Source: Flammulina velutipes
Lineage: Eukaryota > Basidiomycota > Agaricomycetes > Agaricales > Physalacriaceae
Length of the DNA: 64,000 bases
Assembly (NCBI GenBank): GCA_011800155.1
Contig: CM022378.1
Span: forward strand, 1,860,001 to 1,924,000
Direction of reading: 5' to 3'
The notes under the pieces are model-generated. The model saw nothing but the letters and a program-made list of their open reading frames with translations. It was not told the DNA's origin and made no database searches. Each line of letters opens with the position of its first letter. The first letter of the stretch is position 1. Below are positions 47,953 through 59,872 of this stretch, one piece after another. The translations under genes and the position numbers were made by a program.

Positions 47953-48803
47953 TCAAATGTCGGGAATCTCGTTCTTCCACTTGATCCCAGCTGCCTGAGA
48001 GACCTCAATCGCGATTTGGCGAACGGCCCGGACTCCCTCCAGTGTTGCGCCATTGCGAAGCGCGCCTTGCAAATGCCAGTCAATTTGACGCGGGGTGTCA
48101 TTCGCGATTAGAGCGGAGATCATGGAGAAGGAAGTTTCTGCGGCGGACGTGACCTCGAAGAAGCCGTAGGCATAGCCATATGCGAACGTCGTGGAGAAGA
48201 ACTCTGAGATGCATGGGTGTGAGTGAGAGAGGAGACGACAGAGCAAAAATTGAACGTACCCAAGTCGGGATAGATCTCCTTCAAAAAAGGTTGGACGGTG
48301 GAAGCGGTTTCTCCGTATGTTCTGTTGAAGTATTCTTGACCGTTCTTGGCAACGTCCTCGACGCTTTTCGTGATATCGCTGAGAAAATGTTAGTTGAAAC
48401 GGCTTGAGATAAACAAAAGCTTACCGAAGGTGTTCGGTATCCCGTAGATTCTCGGGGATAACGGTGTGCAACTGAGCGAGGGCGTTGATGGCCTACAGAT
48501 AACGGGTGTCTCTTTAGTTAGACTGTATATCAAGCGTGATGGAAAGCATACCTTGGGAAACCCACAAATCATACCGGATTTGAAGATACCGTCACGAAGT
48601 TTCCTAGCGAGCAGGAGGCGCTCTTCGTGGGTCTCAAGGTTTTTGGTGGCAAACTTGTAGACCTCCGGAACGCCTTCGGGAAAGTTACTGGCAGAGAAAG
48701 CGATGGCTGCAACGAGGGACCAAGGAGAAACAACATCCTCTGCAGAACGCGGGTACAAGGATTCCAGGCGCGACAAAAACTCGGGTGTAGCGACGTTGGC
48801 CAT
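47953..48803 (-). CDS. carboxymuconolactone decarboxylase/AhpD-like protein, 4 exons, 229 aa
   Basis: The model is complement(47953-48203, 48260-48378, 48425-48492, 48552-48803). All phases join. All-helical sequence with PWSLVAAIAFSASNFPEG and FKSGMICGFPKAINALAQLH, the latter in the place of the conserved helical motif of the CMD/AhpD family. Only one Cys is found there instead of the CxxC pair of true AhpD peroxidases, so a redox role is doubtful. The family includes decarboxylases and many proteins of unknown activity. The start at 48803 is preferred because the upstream extension lacks family features. Confidence 0.75.
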
Positions 48804-51737
48804 TGTAGACGGAGATGGAAGATGTATACGAGCACGCAGACCGAGTCTGTAGCAGCAGGCCAGTGATATCAGCTTACGAGAGCCCAAGTGAATGTCGGCG
48901 AAGTCTCGACTGCGATCGTTCTAATACTAATAGAAGAGCAAGGGCATGAGGCAAATCTAGGAGTACGCGAAGCCGGAAATCTCATCAGGAAAGTGTGGCA
49001 TTATTCAAACCGTCGTTGGCAAACGTTGAACGTTGTGGACACGAATGGACCGGCGGAAGTCGGAACTGGAAAATAACGTGTAAAAGCCGATACCGGCAAT
49101 GCCCGCTAAATGCACGTCTTGTCATTTCGCCCTTAACTCAAATGTCTAAACCACAGTGTAAGCCCATGATCAACTGGAATGCTCGTCGTTTCACCTCTGG
49201 CATGGACATGTACATATTCTAGCTAAGTTTACGAGCTGGGGAAGAACAATATCAGTCCCGTCAGACTCCTCGGCCTCTTCGTCATGCAGCTGCTTCATCC
49301 TGACCGTGTTGGTCATTCCTTGGGGCATATCATCTAAGACTTCAGCAGGCACCGAGTCCCGACCTCTACGGTCCTTGGCCTCATAATGCGCTAAAAGCAC
49401 ACCAAACTGGATGTTCAACGAGACGCGCACTGTGAACTGACCTTGTCCTTGTAGCCCCCGACAGTAAAAATTATGGCCGCCCAATCTCCCGCATCGAGGC
49501 GGTGCATCATCCTGGCCGCCAAGGTTGTCCCTCTTATGCTATGTCAATGAATTGCCTTGAAGAAGCATGGAAGACGTACACAAGACTATCAACAGCCCCT
49601 TTGACATCTACAACCGGTTCCTCACTGTCCTAATGGAACGTAAGTATCCGCAGAATGACCAGAAAATAACATACTTCTGTCAAATTAAGAATTGGTCAAC
49701 GCTTGGGGAAGGCGGTGCCAGGCAGTGCCAAATGGGCGGGGTGTATCGTCGGAAACGGCGATGGCAGACATACTGTCACCACCGTGAGGTGGCGCATCGA
49801 TCAGTGGCACCACACTGTGTCTCATTAGCTACATGGGACTAAGCACAGATGAACGACATACGGTCCATGGACGGCGCGCACTGTGTCATTGACATCCTTC
49901 GTATCGTCCCCAACCTATTGTGGACCCATCAGTCATTTACATGACAGCGAAGGGGGAAAAATGTACATCTCCTTGCGAAATCACGGTTTGTCGGTGCTTG
50001 GTGACAAGGAGGGCCAGTTCCAAACGGACCGAGAGTGGTAGGAGAGTGACGATGACAGTGCCATTGAAAAGCAGGCCTTAAGGTAGATACCATTGAGAGA
50101 TACCGCCGTTATGGACATGATGGTGAAAATCAGGAAAACAAGTAGCTGTGCCCAAAATGATTATCAGCGCAAAACATATAAAACAATAAAATCTAAGCAA
50201 GCTAAAGGAATAGAACTGACACTACGGCGGGCATACAGGCGGCAGGCGGCCGAAGACAAATGTCTAACGACCGCGAGATGAGCATCCGTCTTGCTTAAGT
50301 TATCGTACACCATGCCATGCAGGCGCATTAGATTAAGTAGCGCGTCTAGGGACATCGTCCATAAAATGTCACCGGGCCAATAAGATAGGTAGTCGGTTGT
50401 ATCAAGGAATGTGCAATACACAAGGTCGGGACTCAGCCGCACGTTCGAATAGACCAGGACAATTTGAGGCAAGTGGGAAGTGCGAAAGTGAAAGCAGTTC
50501 CGATGACGACAGTGTCCTCGCAGTTGAACGTTGAACGTTGAAGTCGAAGGACGCGGTAAGAAGTTCACTGTCTGCAAGGGTGTATAAGGCAGCCATGAAT
50601 GATGAAGGACGAAAGAGACGACACTCGCGCGGAACCGAGTGAGCACACGTGCCGAAAGCCACGTTATAATTTACATAAGCCCTGCCAAATAGTTAGCGTT
50701 TTATCGAGCGCCAAGCCAACAAAGTTTGGCAGAGTGCCTTAATGTTTGGCGGTGAAATGTGGTGTATTTCGGAGATATAGGACCCACTACTAAAGTAGCG
50801 GGAATAATTCATTTATGATTAGTCATCGCATAATGAATAACTCTAGCTTGACTATAACCGTAAGACTACACCGTTTCGCTTCGAGTAACGGACATCACAA
50901 TGTCTATTCTTTCCATCTGAAAGCCTGAAGGTCTAGGGAATGCGGTAGTTAGAATTTCATCCAATCATATGGGCTTCTGTAAATACCCTTTCTCAGAACG
51001 CCGTCGATAGATGTAGATCATATCCATCATCTCAACTTGCGCTCGTCTTTCTGAGCGCCAGGAAACTGAACTGGATGCTGCGCCAGCATCTGCGATTCTG
51101 CGTTCTATTTGTGTCATGTCACGCTACAAAATCAAACGTGGCATAGCGTGGCATTGTACTTTCTACTATTATCCTACTGCGCACCCTAGCTGGCAGCTTG
51201 AGATGTATCGTGAATACTATGCTTCAACTTGTCTGTCACTCTATCTCTGGCTAAAATATCTGTCCACTATGCGGGGCACGCGCGGTCTTAGACTTTTCTG
51301 ACGTCGCCTCGGAGAAGGTTGGTTCTCAGGTCATCCAGTACCTAATGTCCGCTCCGATTGCAGTCTAACGCGGAGAAGAATCCTGGATCCACGCGGTGAC
51401 TATACTCGGCTGCCTTCCTCACAGCGAGAAGCACCCGTCGTTTTAGCCATCATGACCACCTGTTAGTGCGCTTCCTGAGGCGGTCCAGCGTCTGCTCTAC
51501 TTATATTCGGTCTCTACGTATTCGTCTTTTCTTCCTTGCAGCTTGCCTCTCTACATGGCCATCGATATAAGCGACCCCCTTGTCCAGATCAAAGGTCCGT
51601 GCGCTTTTGTGGAACTAGAATCGCATTGACGATGAATCACAGTCACGTCTGCGGTATGCTCGTTCGTCGCGATATGTACGACGTGCTATCGCCTCTTTGT
51701 TCGGAGAGGGAGATACTGGGCGGATGATGTTAGTCTT
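48804..51737. other. gene-poor stretch of about 2.9 kb
   Basis: No confident gene. A 97-codon minus-strand frame at 49191-49484 (acidic C-terminal half) and a 91-codon plus-strand frame at 49567-49842 have no recognised motif. A GTGGCGCA word lies at 49789-49796. The right end, about 51420-51737, probably holds the first exons of the rhodopsin-fold gene, which could not be placed. Confidence 0.4.
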
Positions 51738-52925
51738 TCAGTTTTCTTCCCGCCGTGACCATGCTAATCAACGGTCGGGTTGTAAGGCGTGGGCCTTTTT
51801 TTCGATGTTGGTTCTATTTGTTCAGATAGCCGCCGTCTTCATGCACGTCTCTAACCCTCGTAAGGCCAATCTCTCACTTTCGTTCGGCTGTTCTAAACAC
51901 ATTATTAGAGGACTTGTCAAAGACGAATCGGGTGGCGGCGTACTACCTAATGGCGACCTCGTTCTACACCATCATATGGTAAGCTTACTCTTCCATTTCA
52001 GCGCCTCCTCCGCCTAACAGCCCTTTGAAGGTCGGCCCGTCTTTCTATCTTATTCTCCATCATCCGCCTCGATCCCAGCGAAGAAAGACGAAGGCGCTTA
52101 CTGGGCATAGCGGTCCTATTCTTCGTCGTCCTCCTCGTTCTCCTATCACAGCTATTCTGGGTATGCGAGCCTGAACATCACTGGAAGGACATGAAAAGTC
52201 CGCAATGCACGCTCAACAAGCAGGTAGCGATCTGCCAACTCGTTTGCAAGTTCTTTGCCTTATCTTAGCGGCTCGATCTGACGTTTGTTGACGTAGCGGA
52301 TGTAATTGCGGATCTCATCCTCATCATCGCACCGCTCAAGCTACTAGCGGGTCTGGAGGACAAGGTCTTGCGCCACCGTCTCATGGTTATCTTCTCCACG
52401 TGCATTGTCACGACCATCGTTTCTCTGGTGCATGCTGCGTACATCCTCACTCTAGGCGGCGTGAAGGTCGTGATAGCTGCTTTGGTCGAGGTTCGTCTTA
52501 TCAACATTGTATCGACGGTTTGACTGAAACGTACTATCACGTAGGACTGCGTATCTCTGATCGTATGCAACATCCCCGTGGTCGTTACCGCTGCCATTCA
52601 CATCCGAGAGGACACGCAGCATGGCAAAGGGAAGAAGGGATCTCTCATATCGACTGTCCTACATTTCGCTACCCGCATCCTAACGCAGAAGGAAACTGAT
52701 CCTACGCCGTCGACTGACATGTATACGCTTAGTGATATGACTACTGGGCATACTGATACGTCAAGGGGGCTGTCGACGTTTGAAGAACCAGATTATCCCT
52801 CACGCGATGACAAGTCTGGGAATCATTCGCATCAAGTGCTTGTCGTGGATCATGATTCGGATGGGGAGTCGTCAATGCGCCACGGGATCTCGAAATCGAT
52901 GGTGGGGGCTCAATCTTTTGTATGA
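51738..52925 (+). CDS. fungal rhodopsin-fold integral membrane protein (5' exons unresolved)
   Basis: Well-supported exons are: one ending 51859, then 51909-51978, 52031-52223, 52269-52490 and 52545-52925, all joining in frame. Motifs typical of this large Agaricomycete family are KAWAFFSMLVLFVQIAAVFM, YYLMATSFYTIIWSARLSIL, IIRLDP, QLFWVCEP, DVADVIADLILIIAPLKLL, a conserved CTLNKQ turn and a polar cytosolic tail. About five of seven helices are visible, and the first two should lie upstream of 51790. These proteins resemble seven-helix receptors, but their role is not established. Confidence 0.75.
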
Positions 52926-53090
52926 ATAGGACTCTTTAAATAATCGTATATTATTATCTTGTTGTCGTTGAGCAATTGCTGCAATATGTTGTTTGAACTT
53001 TGTTCGGTGTATGCCGGGCGATCATTGATAAACGCGTTCAACCAATCACATCGTTTGAGATCATTGCCTTTCACCACGACGCGCCTCGTG

Positions 53091-54923
53091 ATGGCAACCC
53101 AAACGTTTCCTATAACTGTTCAACAGCTAACGACATGGAAAGGTTTCTGTCAATTCGAACCTGAACGTGTTGTTCGCCTTCTCTCGCTCCCCAAAGGGCA
53201 ACCAGAAACTAGCAATGGTGATAAGATGGAAGACATACCTGCTGCCCTTCTTGCGGTGAAGACAGAGGCGTCAATGCAGTCTCCGATATGGGATCAACTA
53301 GTGCTACGCGGAGTCGTACCCACAGTGTGCCAAAACTTCGTTGCTCATCGCGTCCAAGTTGCAGTGATGTCCGAAGATCCTATGGAGCCAATCACCCTCG
53401 AGGAACAGGTAGGTCCTACACTAACATTGCGAATGGAGGGCTAACACGAGTTAGATACGCTCTCCCCATTATCCTGCACTGGCGATACTTTCAAAATACG
53501 CCACCACTCTCAAGAAACAGCCTACGGCAGTCAACAAAAAGTTTATCGCCGACGTTCAAGATTCATGGGATGGAATAGTCTCTTGCGTATGTCCACTATC
53601 ATTTTCTCAGTTCTAGTCGGCTTATCGTCGAGCAGATTTGGAATGACATCAAAAGCAAGGAATTGCACGCCGTCCCGGACATCGTCGTGTTTGCTTTTCT
53701 CCTCAACGGTATCCTTCGTGCTGCTCAAGATGCTGAATTCTATCTGCAAGTCACATCGTTCTTTTCCTCGTGCTAGTCCTCCATCTTTACACTGTCTTTC
53801 ATAGTCGGATCTGCAAACCCGACAGCGTCGTCGTACCTATTATCGCGCGCCAATGGGCAAGTCATCCTACTAAACATGACATAACAGCACTCATCGTCCT
53901 TTTCTTTCCATTGAACCCCAATACTCGGCGCCACCTCGATAAAACGCCTCCTGCTCCTCACGTCCTTTTGCGCCACGTCTACCTCGGCTTTGATCCTGAA
54001 GCCAAAGACGCTAAATCCACTGTATCCATCATCGCGCAGCATATGGAGTCCTTGTCCCTCGATCTCGTCCACGCAGAGCTGAATCTGGTTGGTACCATGC
54101 TTGACTTTGAACAAAGGGACGGGCCTCAAACTGGGTTCGAACGTGCGCTGAGGCGTTCTCAGTCTTTTTGGAAACATTCCCTAGCATTGTTGGTAAATGG
54201 GAAGGCGTCTAATGAGACGATGAAGGAGGTCCTGGGTTTGATTAGGAGCATTTTCGGTATTCCGTCCCAGGCTGGACCATCACAGACGCCTGCGGAACAA
54301 GAGACGTTCGTTCTTACGTTGATCGACGCGGGGTTCTTCGATGCGCTGGACGCTTCTATGGATAGAGTTGCTAAAGTGGATGGGACTACACGTTCGTGGT
54401 TTTCCCCATTCCCTCCGACAATCGCTAACGCCTCGTCACAGAGATGTTAACCATCATCTTCGAATCCTTCAAAGAAACCATCCCGTCTCTCTCGCGGTCT
54501 TCCCGCGCGCGCTTGAACTCCGAGTTTCCTCGTTCCAAGACGCTGTTTGCTCTGTTATTCAAGGATATAAAAAGGCAGAGTAGCGATGAGTCGTCTGTGG
54601 ATGCTATACGGGCTGCGAACTTGATGGGAGATGGGATTCCTCCGGCGACGAGTCTGTTTTGGGATCATGCTGGGTGGCAGACGTTTGCGGGGCTGCAGAG
54701 GGCGTGCGTTGACTGGAGGCGGGCTTGTGCGCGGAGGGGGTGTGGGAAGGGTATTAAAATTCGGTGTGGGACTTGTCAGGAGGCTGGGTGGTGTAGCAAA
54801 GGTTGTGAGGATGTGTGAGTATCGTCGTTTGTATTTTTGGACTGTATGCTGACTGAAAATAGGGAGAAGGAGCATGTCGCAGGCTGTGCGCGTGGATGGA
54901 TGCCCATTGTTAACCAGATCTAG
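53091..54923 (+). CDS. protein with C-terminal MYND-type zinc finger
   Basis: Start ATG at 53091, stop at 54921-54923, several introns (for example near 53408-53455 and before EMLTIIFESFKETIP). The first 400 or so residues are helical without a recognised domain. The C terminus has CARRGCGKGIKIRCGTC followed by CSKGCEDV, then after an intron EKEHVAGC, which matches the C-x4-C..C-x2-C..C-x3-C..H-x3-C spacing of MYND fingers. MYND fingers mediate protein-protein contact. Agaricomycetes have many such orphan MYND proteins of unknown role. Confidence 0.78.
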
Positions 54924-55273
54924 GCTTTCGCGCATTTAATTTGTAACGTTAGTTGTACAGTATTATATCTGCATTCATATTTTGTCGTCCCTCTCGTTTG
55001 ATCAAAGTCAAAGCTGAAGTCAAAGGATAAATTCTTTGATTGACGAGCACATAGTAATGTAATGAATACCAGTCGACTCCCAGTTGTTGGCTTTGTTATT
55101 TCCACCAAGATACTGCGTGCGAAAATTTCTGGCCCTTAGTTGAATGATTGTCAGAGTTATGTAAGTATGCAACACAGCATGCATCTACATAAATTGCCTC
55201 GCGCAACTTCATAATCTAATCCATGTTCTCTTTCAAGTCTTTCACGAGCCCCTTCAAAGAAAATCATAGAAGG
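54924..55273. other. intergenic region
   Basis: No gene is recognised. Confidence 0.4.
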
Positions 55274-55281
55274 TATAAATA
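55274..55281 (+). promoter_or_regulatory. TATA box of the 288-aa coiled-coil gene
   Basis: TATAAATA starting 36 bp before the ATG at 55310, implying a very short 5' UTR. Confidence 0.55.
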
Positions 55282-55309
55282 AGGGTGACGATCCCAACCC
55301 TTCCCCATC

Positions 55310-56176
55310 ATGGATACTCCCTCTACGCCCATAAGCCACTGCGCCACTTCCGACGACTCAACGGAAACACGTAATACCACCCCTCCATCCTCCCCGCCCT
55401 CCCAATATTCCACACCCTCGTCAGGCATCGCCATGCTCGCTCCACCCACGGCGCCTCTCACTCAAACCTGGGGGGAGTGGTGTGTACAAAACGAACTTCG
55501 GAGCGAAAAGCAGGGACGCGCAGAAGATCAAAAACAGCTAAACGAAGCAAGAGAGCAAATCCTTGAGCTCAAAGAGGCGCTCCGAGTTCAACGAGTAGAC
55601 CACGACGATGTCCTCACGCGTTGTATCCGACTCACAGCCTCCTTGGTCGTGGCATCCGGGCAGAGCCTGAAATCCGCCAGGGAGCAAGCAGCCCTCGTGG
55701 AGGCGCATGCCACGGAGAAGAAATCACTTGTAGCCCTGGCGGACGACCTGCGTAGCCAACTCCAGGAACAGCAACTCCACGCGGAACGCTGCAAAGCTGA
55801 ACGATGGAAAGCCGAGCATGAACTGGTCGTTGCTCAGGTGGCGCTTCGAGTGGCGCAGAAGCGTTTCGAGGAGGAAAAGCAGGCGTTCGAGAAAGAGAGA
55901 AGTCAATGGGCTGATAGAAGGGATTCCTTTCAACGAACAATAAACGATCTGCGCGATGAAGTCGGTGAGCTGAGGGATGAACGGAATTTCATGTCAGACA
56001 GGCTAGAGGATATGAAGGCGGAGATACACGACCAACAAAACGACGATGCGAAGGCGATAGAGGCAGCTGCCAATTCTCTGAAACAGATCAGCAGCGCTAT
56101 GAAAAGTCGAGTAGAAAGATATAAAGAGGAAGAAGACAAAGGGGAGGAAGAGGAGGAAGAAGAGGAAGAATATTGA
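55310..56176 (+). CDS. coiled-coil protein, single exon, 288 aa
   Basis: An uninterrupted frame with its own TATA box. A Ser/Thr/Pro-rich N terminus of about 55 residues is followed by a nearly continuous coiled coil (about 60-270), for example EAREQILELKEALRVQR and RFEEEKQAFEKERSQW, and a short Glu-only tail. No other domain is seen. In layout (disordered N terminus, long coiled coil) it resembles the proteins at 38602 and 59873, although no direct sequence match is evident. A structural or scaffold role is likely. Confidence 0.8.
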   Translation: MDTPSTPISHCATSDDSTETRNTTPPSSPPSQYSTPSSGIAMLAPPTAPLTQTWGEWCVQNELRSEKQGRAEDQKQLNEAREQILELKEALRVQRVDHDDVLTRCIRLTASLVVASGQSLKSAREQAALVEAHATEKKSLVALADDLRSQLQEQQLHAERCKAERWKAEHELVVAQVALRVAQKRFEEEKQAFEKERSQWADRRDSFQRTINDLRDEVGELRDERNFMSDRLEDMKAEIHDQQNDDAKAIEAAANSLKQISSAMKSRVERYKEEEDKGEEEEEEEEEY

Positions 56177-56339
56177 GAAGAAATAACTATTTCCTTTACA
56201 CTGTGACCGACCTAATAGCAAACGTTCGATACCAAGACATGAGTACATCTAATTTCTACATTGGTTATTTTCTATACATGGTCGTATATCTGGAAACACC
56301 GGTCAAAAGCCGAACACAGACACATAGAAAGATATACCT

Positions 56340-57701
<1,362 letters not shown>

Positions 57702-58111
57702 GAGGGAAAAGGAAGAAAGAAATCTGGGCGATCGGGGCTTATTTATCGTGTGGATTTCAAGGGTGATCGATCTCCCGGAAGCGTAACCGTAGGATGACAG
57801 ACATAGATGTTTGCCAGAAATGTTCGCAGTCGTCGTCGTCGTCGAGGAGCAGCAATATTGGTCGCCATAGATGGTGGTGGTAAGAAGACAAGAGATGAAG
57901 ACGACGCTGTCACAGAGACCGTAACTCATCACACTACAGCGCTTAGTCATGTGATCACGTTCCATGTGTGGCGTCGTCGCAGTATACAGAGAAAGGAGTT
58001 TCGATATTCTGATCTAAACGGTACAGTATGTACAGGTGGTGTGAAGAAGGAAGCGTGCATGCAGAAAAAGAGACACCCAAAAGTACAACAACGACGACAA
58101 CAGCGAGAAGA
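57702..58111. other. MDR promoter and FKBP 3' flank
   Basis: TATA-like sequence near 57739-57749. A CGTCGTCGT run lies near 57830-57843. No gene is recognised. Confidence 0.45.
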
Positions 58112-58693
58112 TTAGTTAATCTTGAGGAGTTCGACCTCGAATTTGAGGGTCGCGTTCGCAGGTATCACTGGAGGGAATCCGCGCGAGCCGTATGCCTGCA
58201 GGAAATACATCAGTTCGGTGGCAGGAAAGGAACGGATGAACGTACGTAGTCGGCGGTGGCGGTAAGGACGGCCTTTTGGCCCACTGATAACTGGGGAACA
58301 CCTGTCACGACGGTCAGTACACCTTCTGGGCGACCGAATAGCCAACATACCTTCGTCCCAGCCCTTGATCACTTTACCGACGCCAATTTCAGTGACGAAC
58401 GGTTCTCCCCTGCGCCACATCAGTCAACCGTCGACGTCGTCCAAGCAAGATAACGCACCGATCCCGACTCGAATCAAACTTGCTACCGTCCAAAAGAGTG
58501 CCCACGTAGTGTATCGTCACTCTGTCTACCATGGATCGTCTCCGATAAGCGTCCAGCACACAGTGAACGAGTTTTGTGGCACTCACCGCCCTTCTTGGGG
58601 AACGTCTTGCCATCGCCAGGAGAGATAGAGTCGACAGTAACACCCTGCTCAACGTCAGACGCGACGACGAGCACGACGGAACGCACGTACCAT
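58112..58693 (-). CDS. FKBP12: FKBP12-type peptidyl-prolyl isomerase, 108 aa
   Basis: Six exons. The first coding exon holds only the ATG (58691-58693), followed by GTACGT; the second (58587-58644) starts [19 protein letters not shown]. Then come [58 protein letters not shown] and [20 protein letters not shown]. The FK506/rapamycin-binding residues (Tyr, Asp of FDSS, VI, W, and the AYG..P loop) are all present. The length equals that of yeast and human FKBP12. Cytosolic prolyl isomerase and immunophilin. A CTATAATAAG box lies about 76 bp upstream. Confidence 0.95.
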
Positions 58694-59872
58694 TGTTATG
58701 AAATGGTAAAGATGAAGGGAGGATGAGAGATGGGTAAAGATACCAGATAAACTCGGAAATCTGACCCCTTATTATAGCAGCGGGGTGCGGATCTTGATCC
58801 GGGCATCGATATCGGCTGCCCAATTATACGCTCCGAATACGATACTTGGACGTATTCAATCCACTCAAGAATGATGGATTTCTCCTCGATAAGACTGCGT
58901 ATCAGCAGCTTTGACAAAAAATCCAGAGCTTCGAGATTCAAATCCATCGATAGTCGCTCACACGCGTGCGCCACAGATCATTATGTATTCACTCGTGATG
59001 CACGCAGTCTGTAGGAGATGATACCCACCCTGAAATAACGTACACCATCCCACGGACGCCGCTGAATGGCTATCAACCTCTCGCGCCACAGTTATGATCG
59101 CCCACAATTAATTTCAATTTTGCTCGAGTGACTTTGTGACGCGAACGATCGCCGTCATGTGATCGCAATGCACAGCCAAAACTTGTTACTTCGACTGAGA
59201 AGGCCTGAGAAGGAGGTTTCAGCTGGAAAGCATCAAGCGCGTGCAGGTAAGCGCCGACGAGATCGATCCTTCTTGATGTATCTCATGGAATGGACTGGCC
59301 ATCAGTTGGCGGACACACAGATCGTCGTGTGTATTGTAGTAATTGATATCGTCCCGTCGTTGCCGATCTGGCCAGCTTTACGCCGTATGAAGAGTCGCAA
59401 TATGGTAGATCTATTACGCTAACGACAATGCTTCTAAAGTGGCCACAGCCTCGATAATGTTGTAAGTGAAGAGTAAGTCTTACGCGTAAATACGTGTCGT
59501 TATATCCAGCGGCCATTTCACGCTTATCGCGAAGTTTCTCTACATATTTCCATCGAACATTCGATCCTTGCGCGAACATCTCCTCAAGCTCACCAGTTGC
59601 ACTTGTTTGTCTATAGATCATATATTATAAATCTTCTATGTAGCTACTATTCAAAAAAAACTAGATAAACTAGCCGTTTGGCTAACATTTGAGCTGCATT
59701 GACCATCACCGAGAATATTTGAGCAAACTCGCCGCGCCACAGAAAACAGATCAGGTGATCATAGTTTGCCGGCGCTTCGGCATTTCCCATCTCTCTCTTT
59801 CTTTCACACTACTTCATGTTGTTTTCTCTCTCTCTATCCTCGTTTAATTCACAGCTCTCCTAACCTTCAAAT
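58694..59872. other. divergent promoter region, 1.2 kb
   Basis: Between FKBP12 (-) and the 799-aa gene (+). A TGCGCCAC word lies at 58967-58974. Short frames only. Confidence 0.45.
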
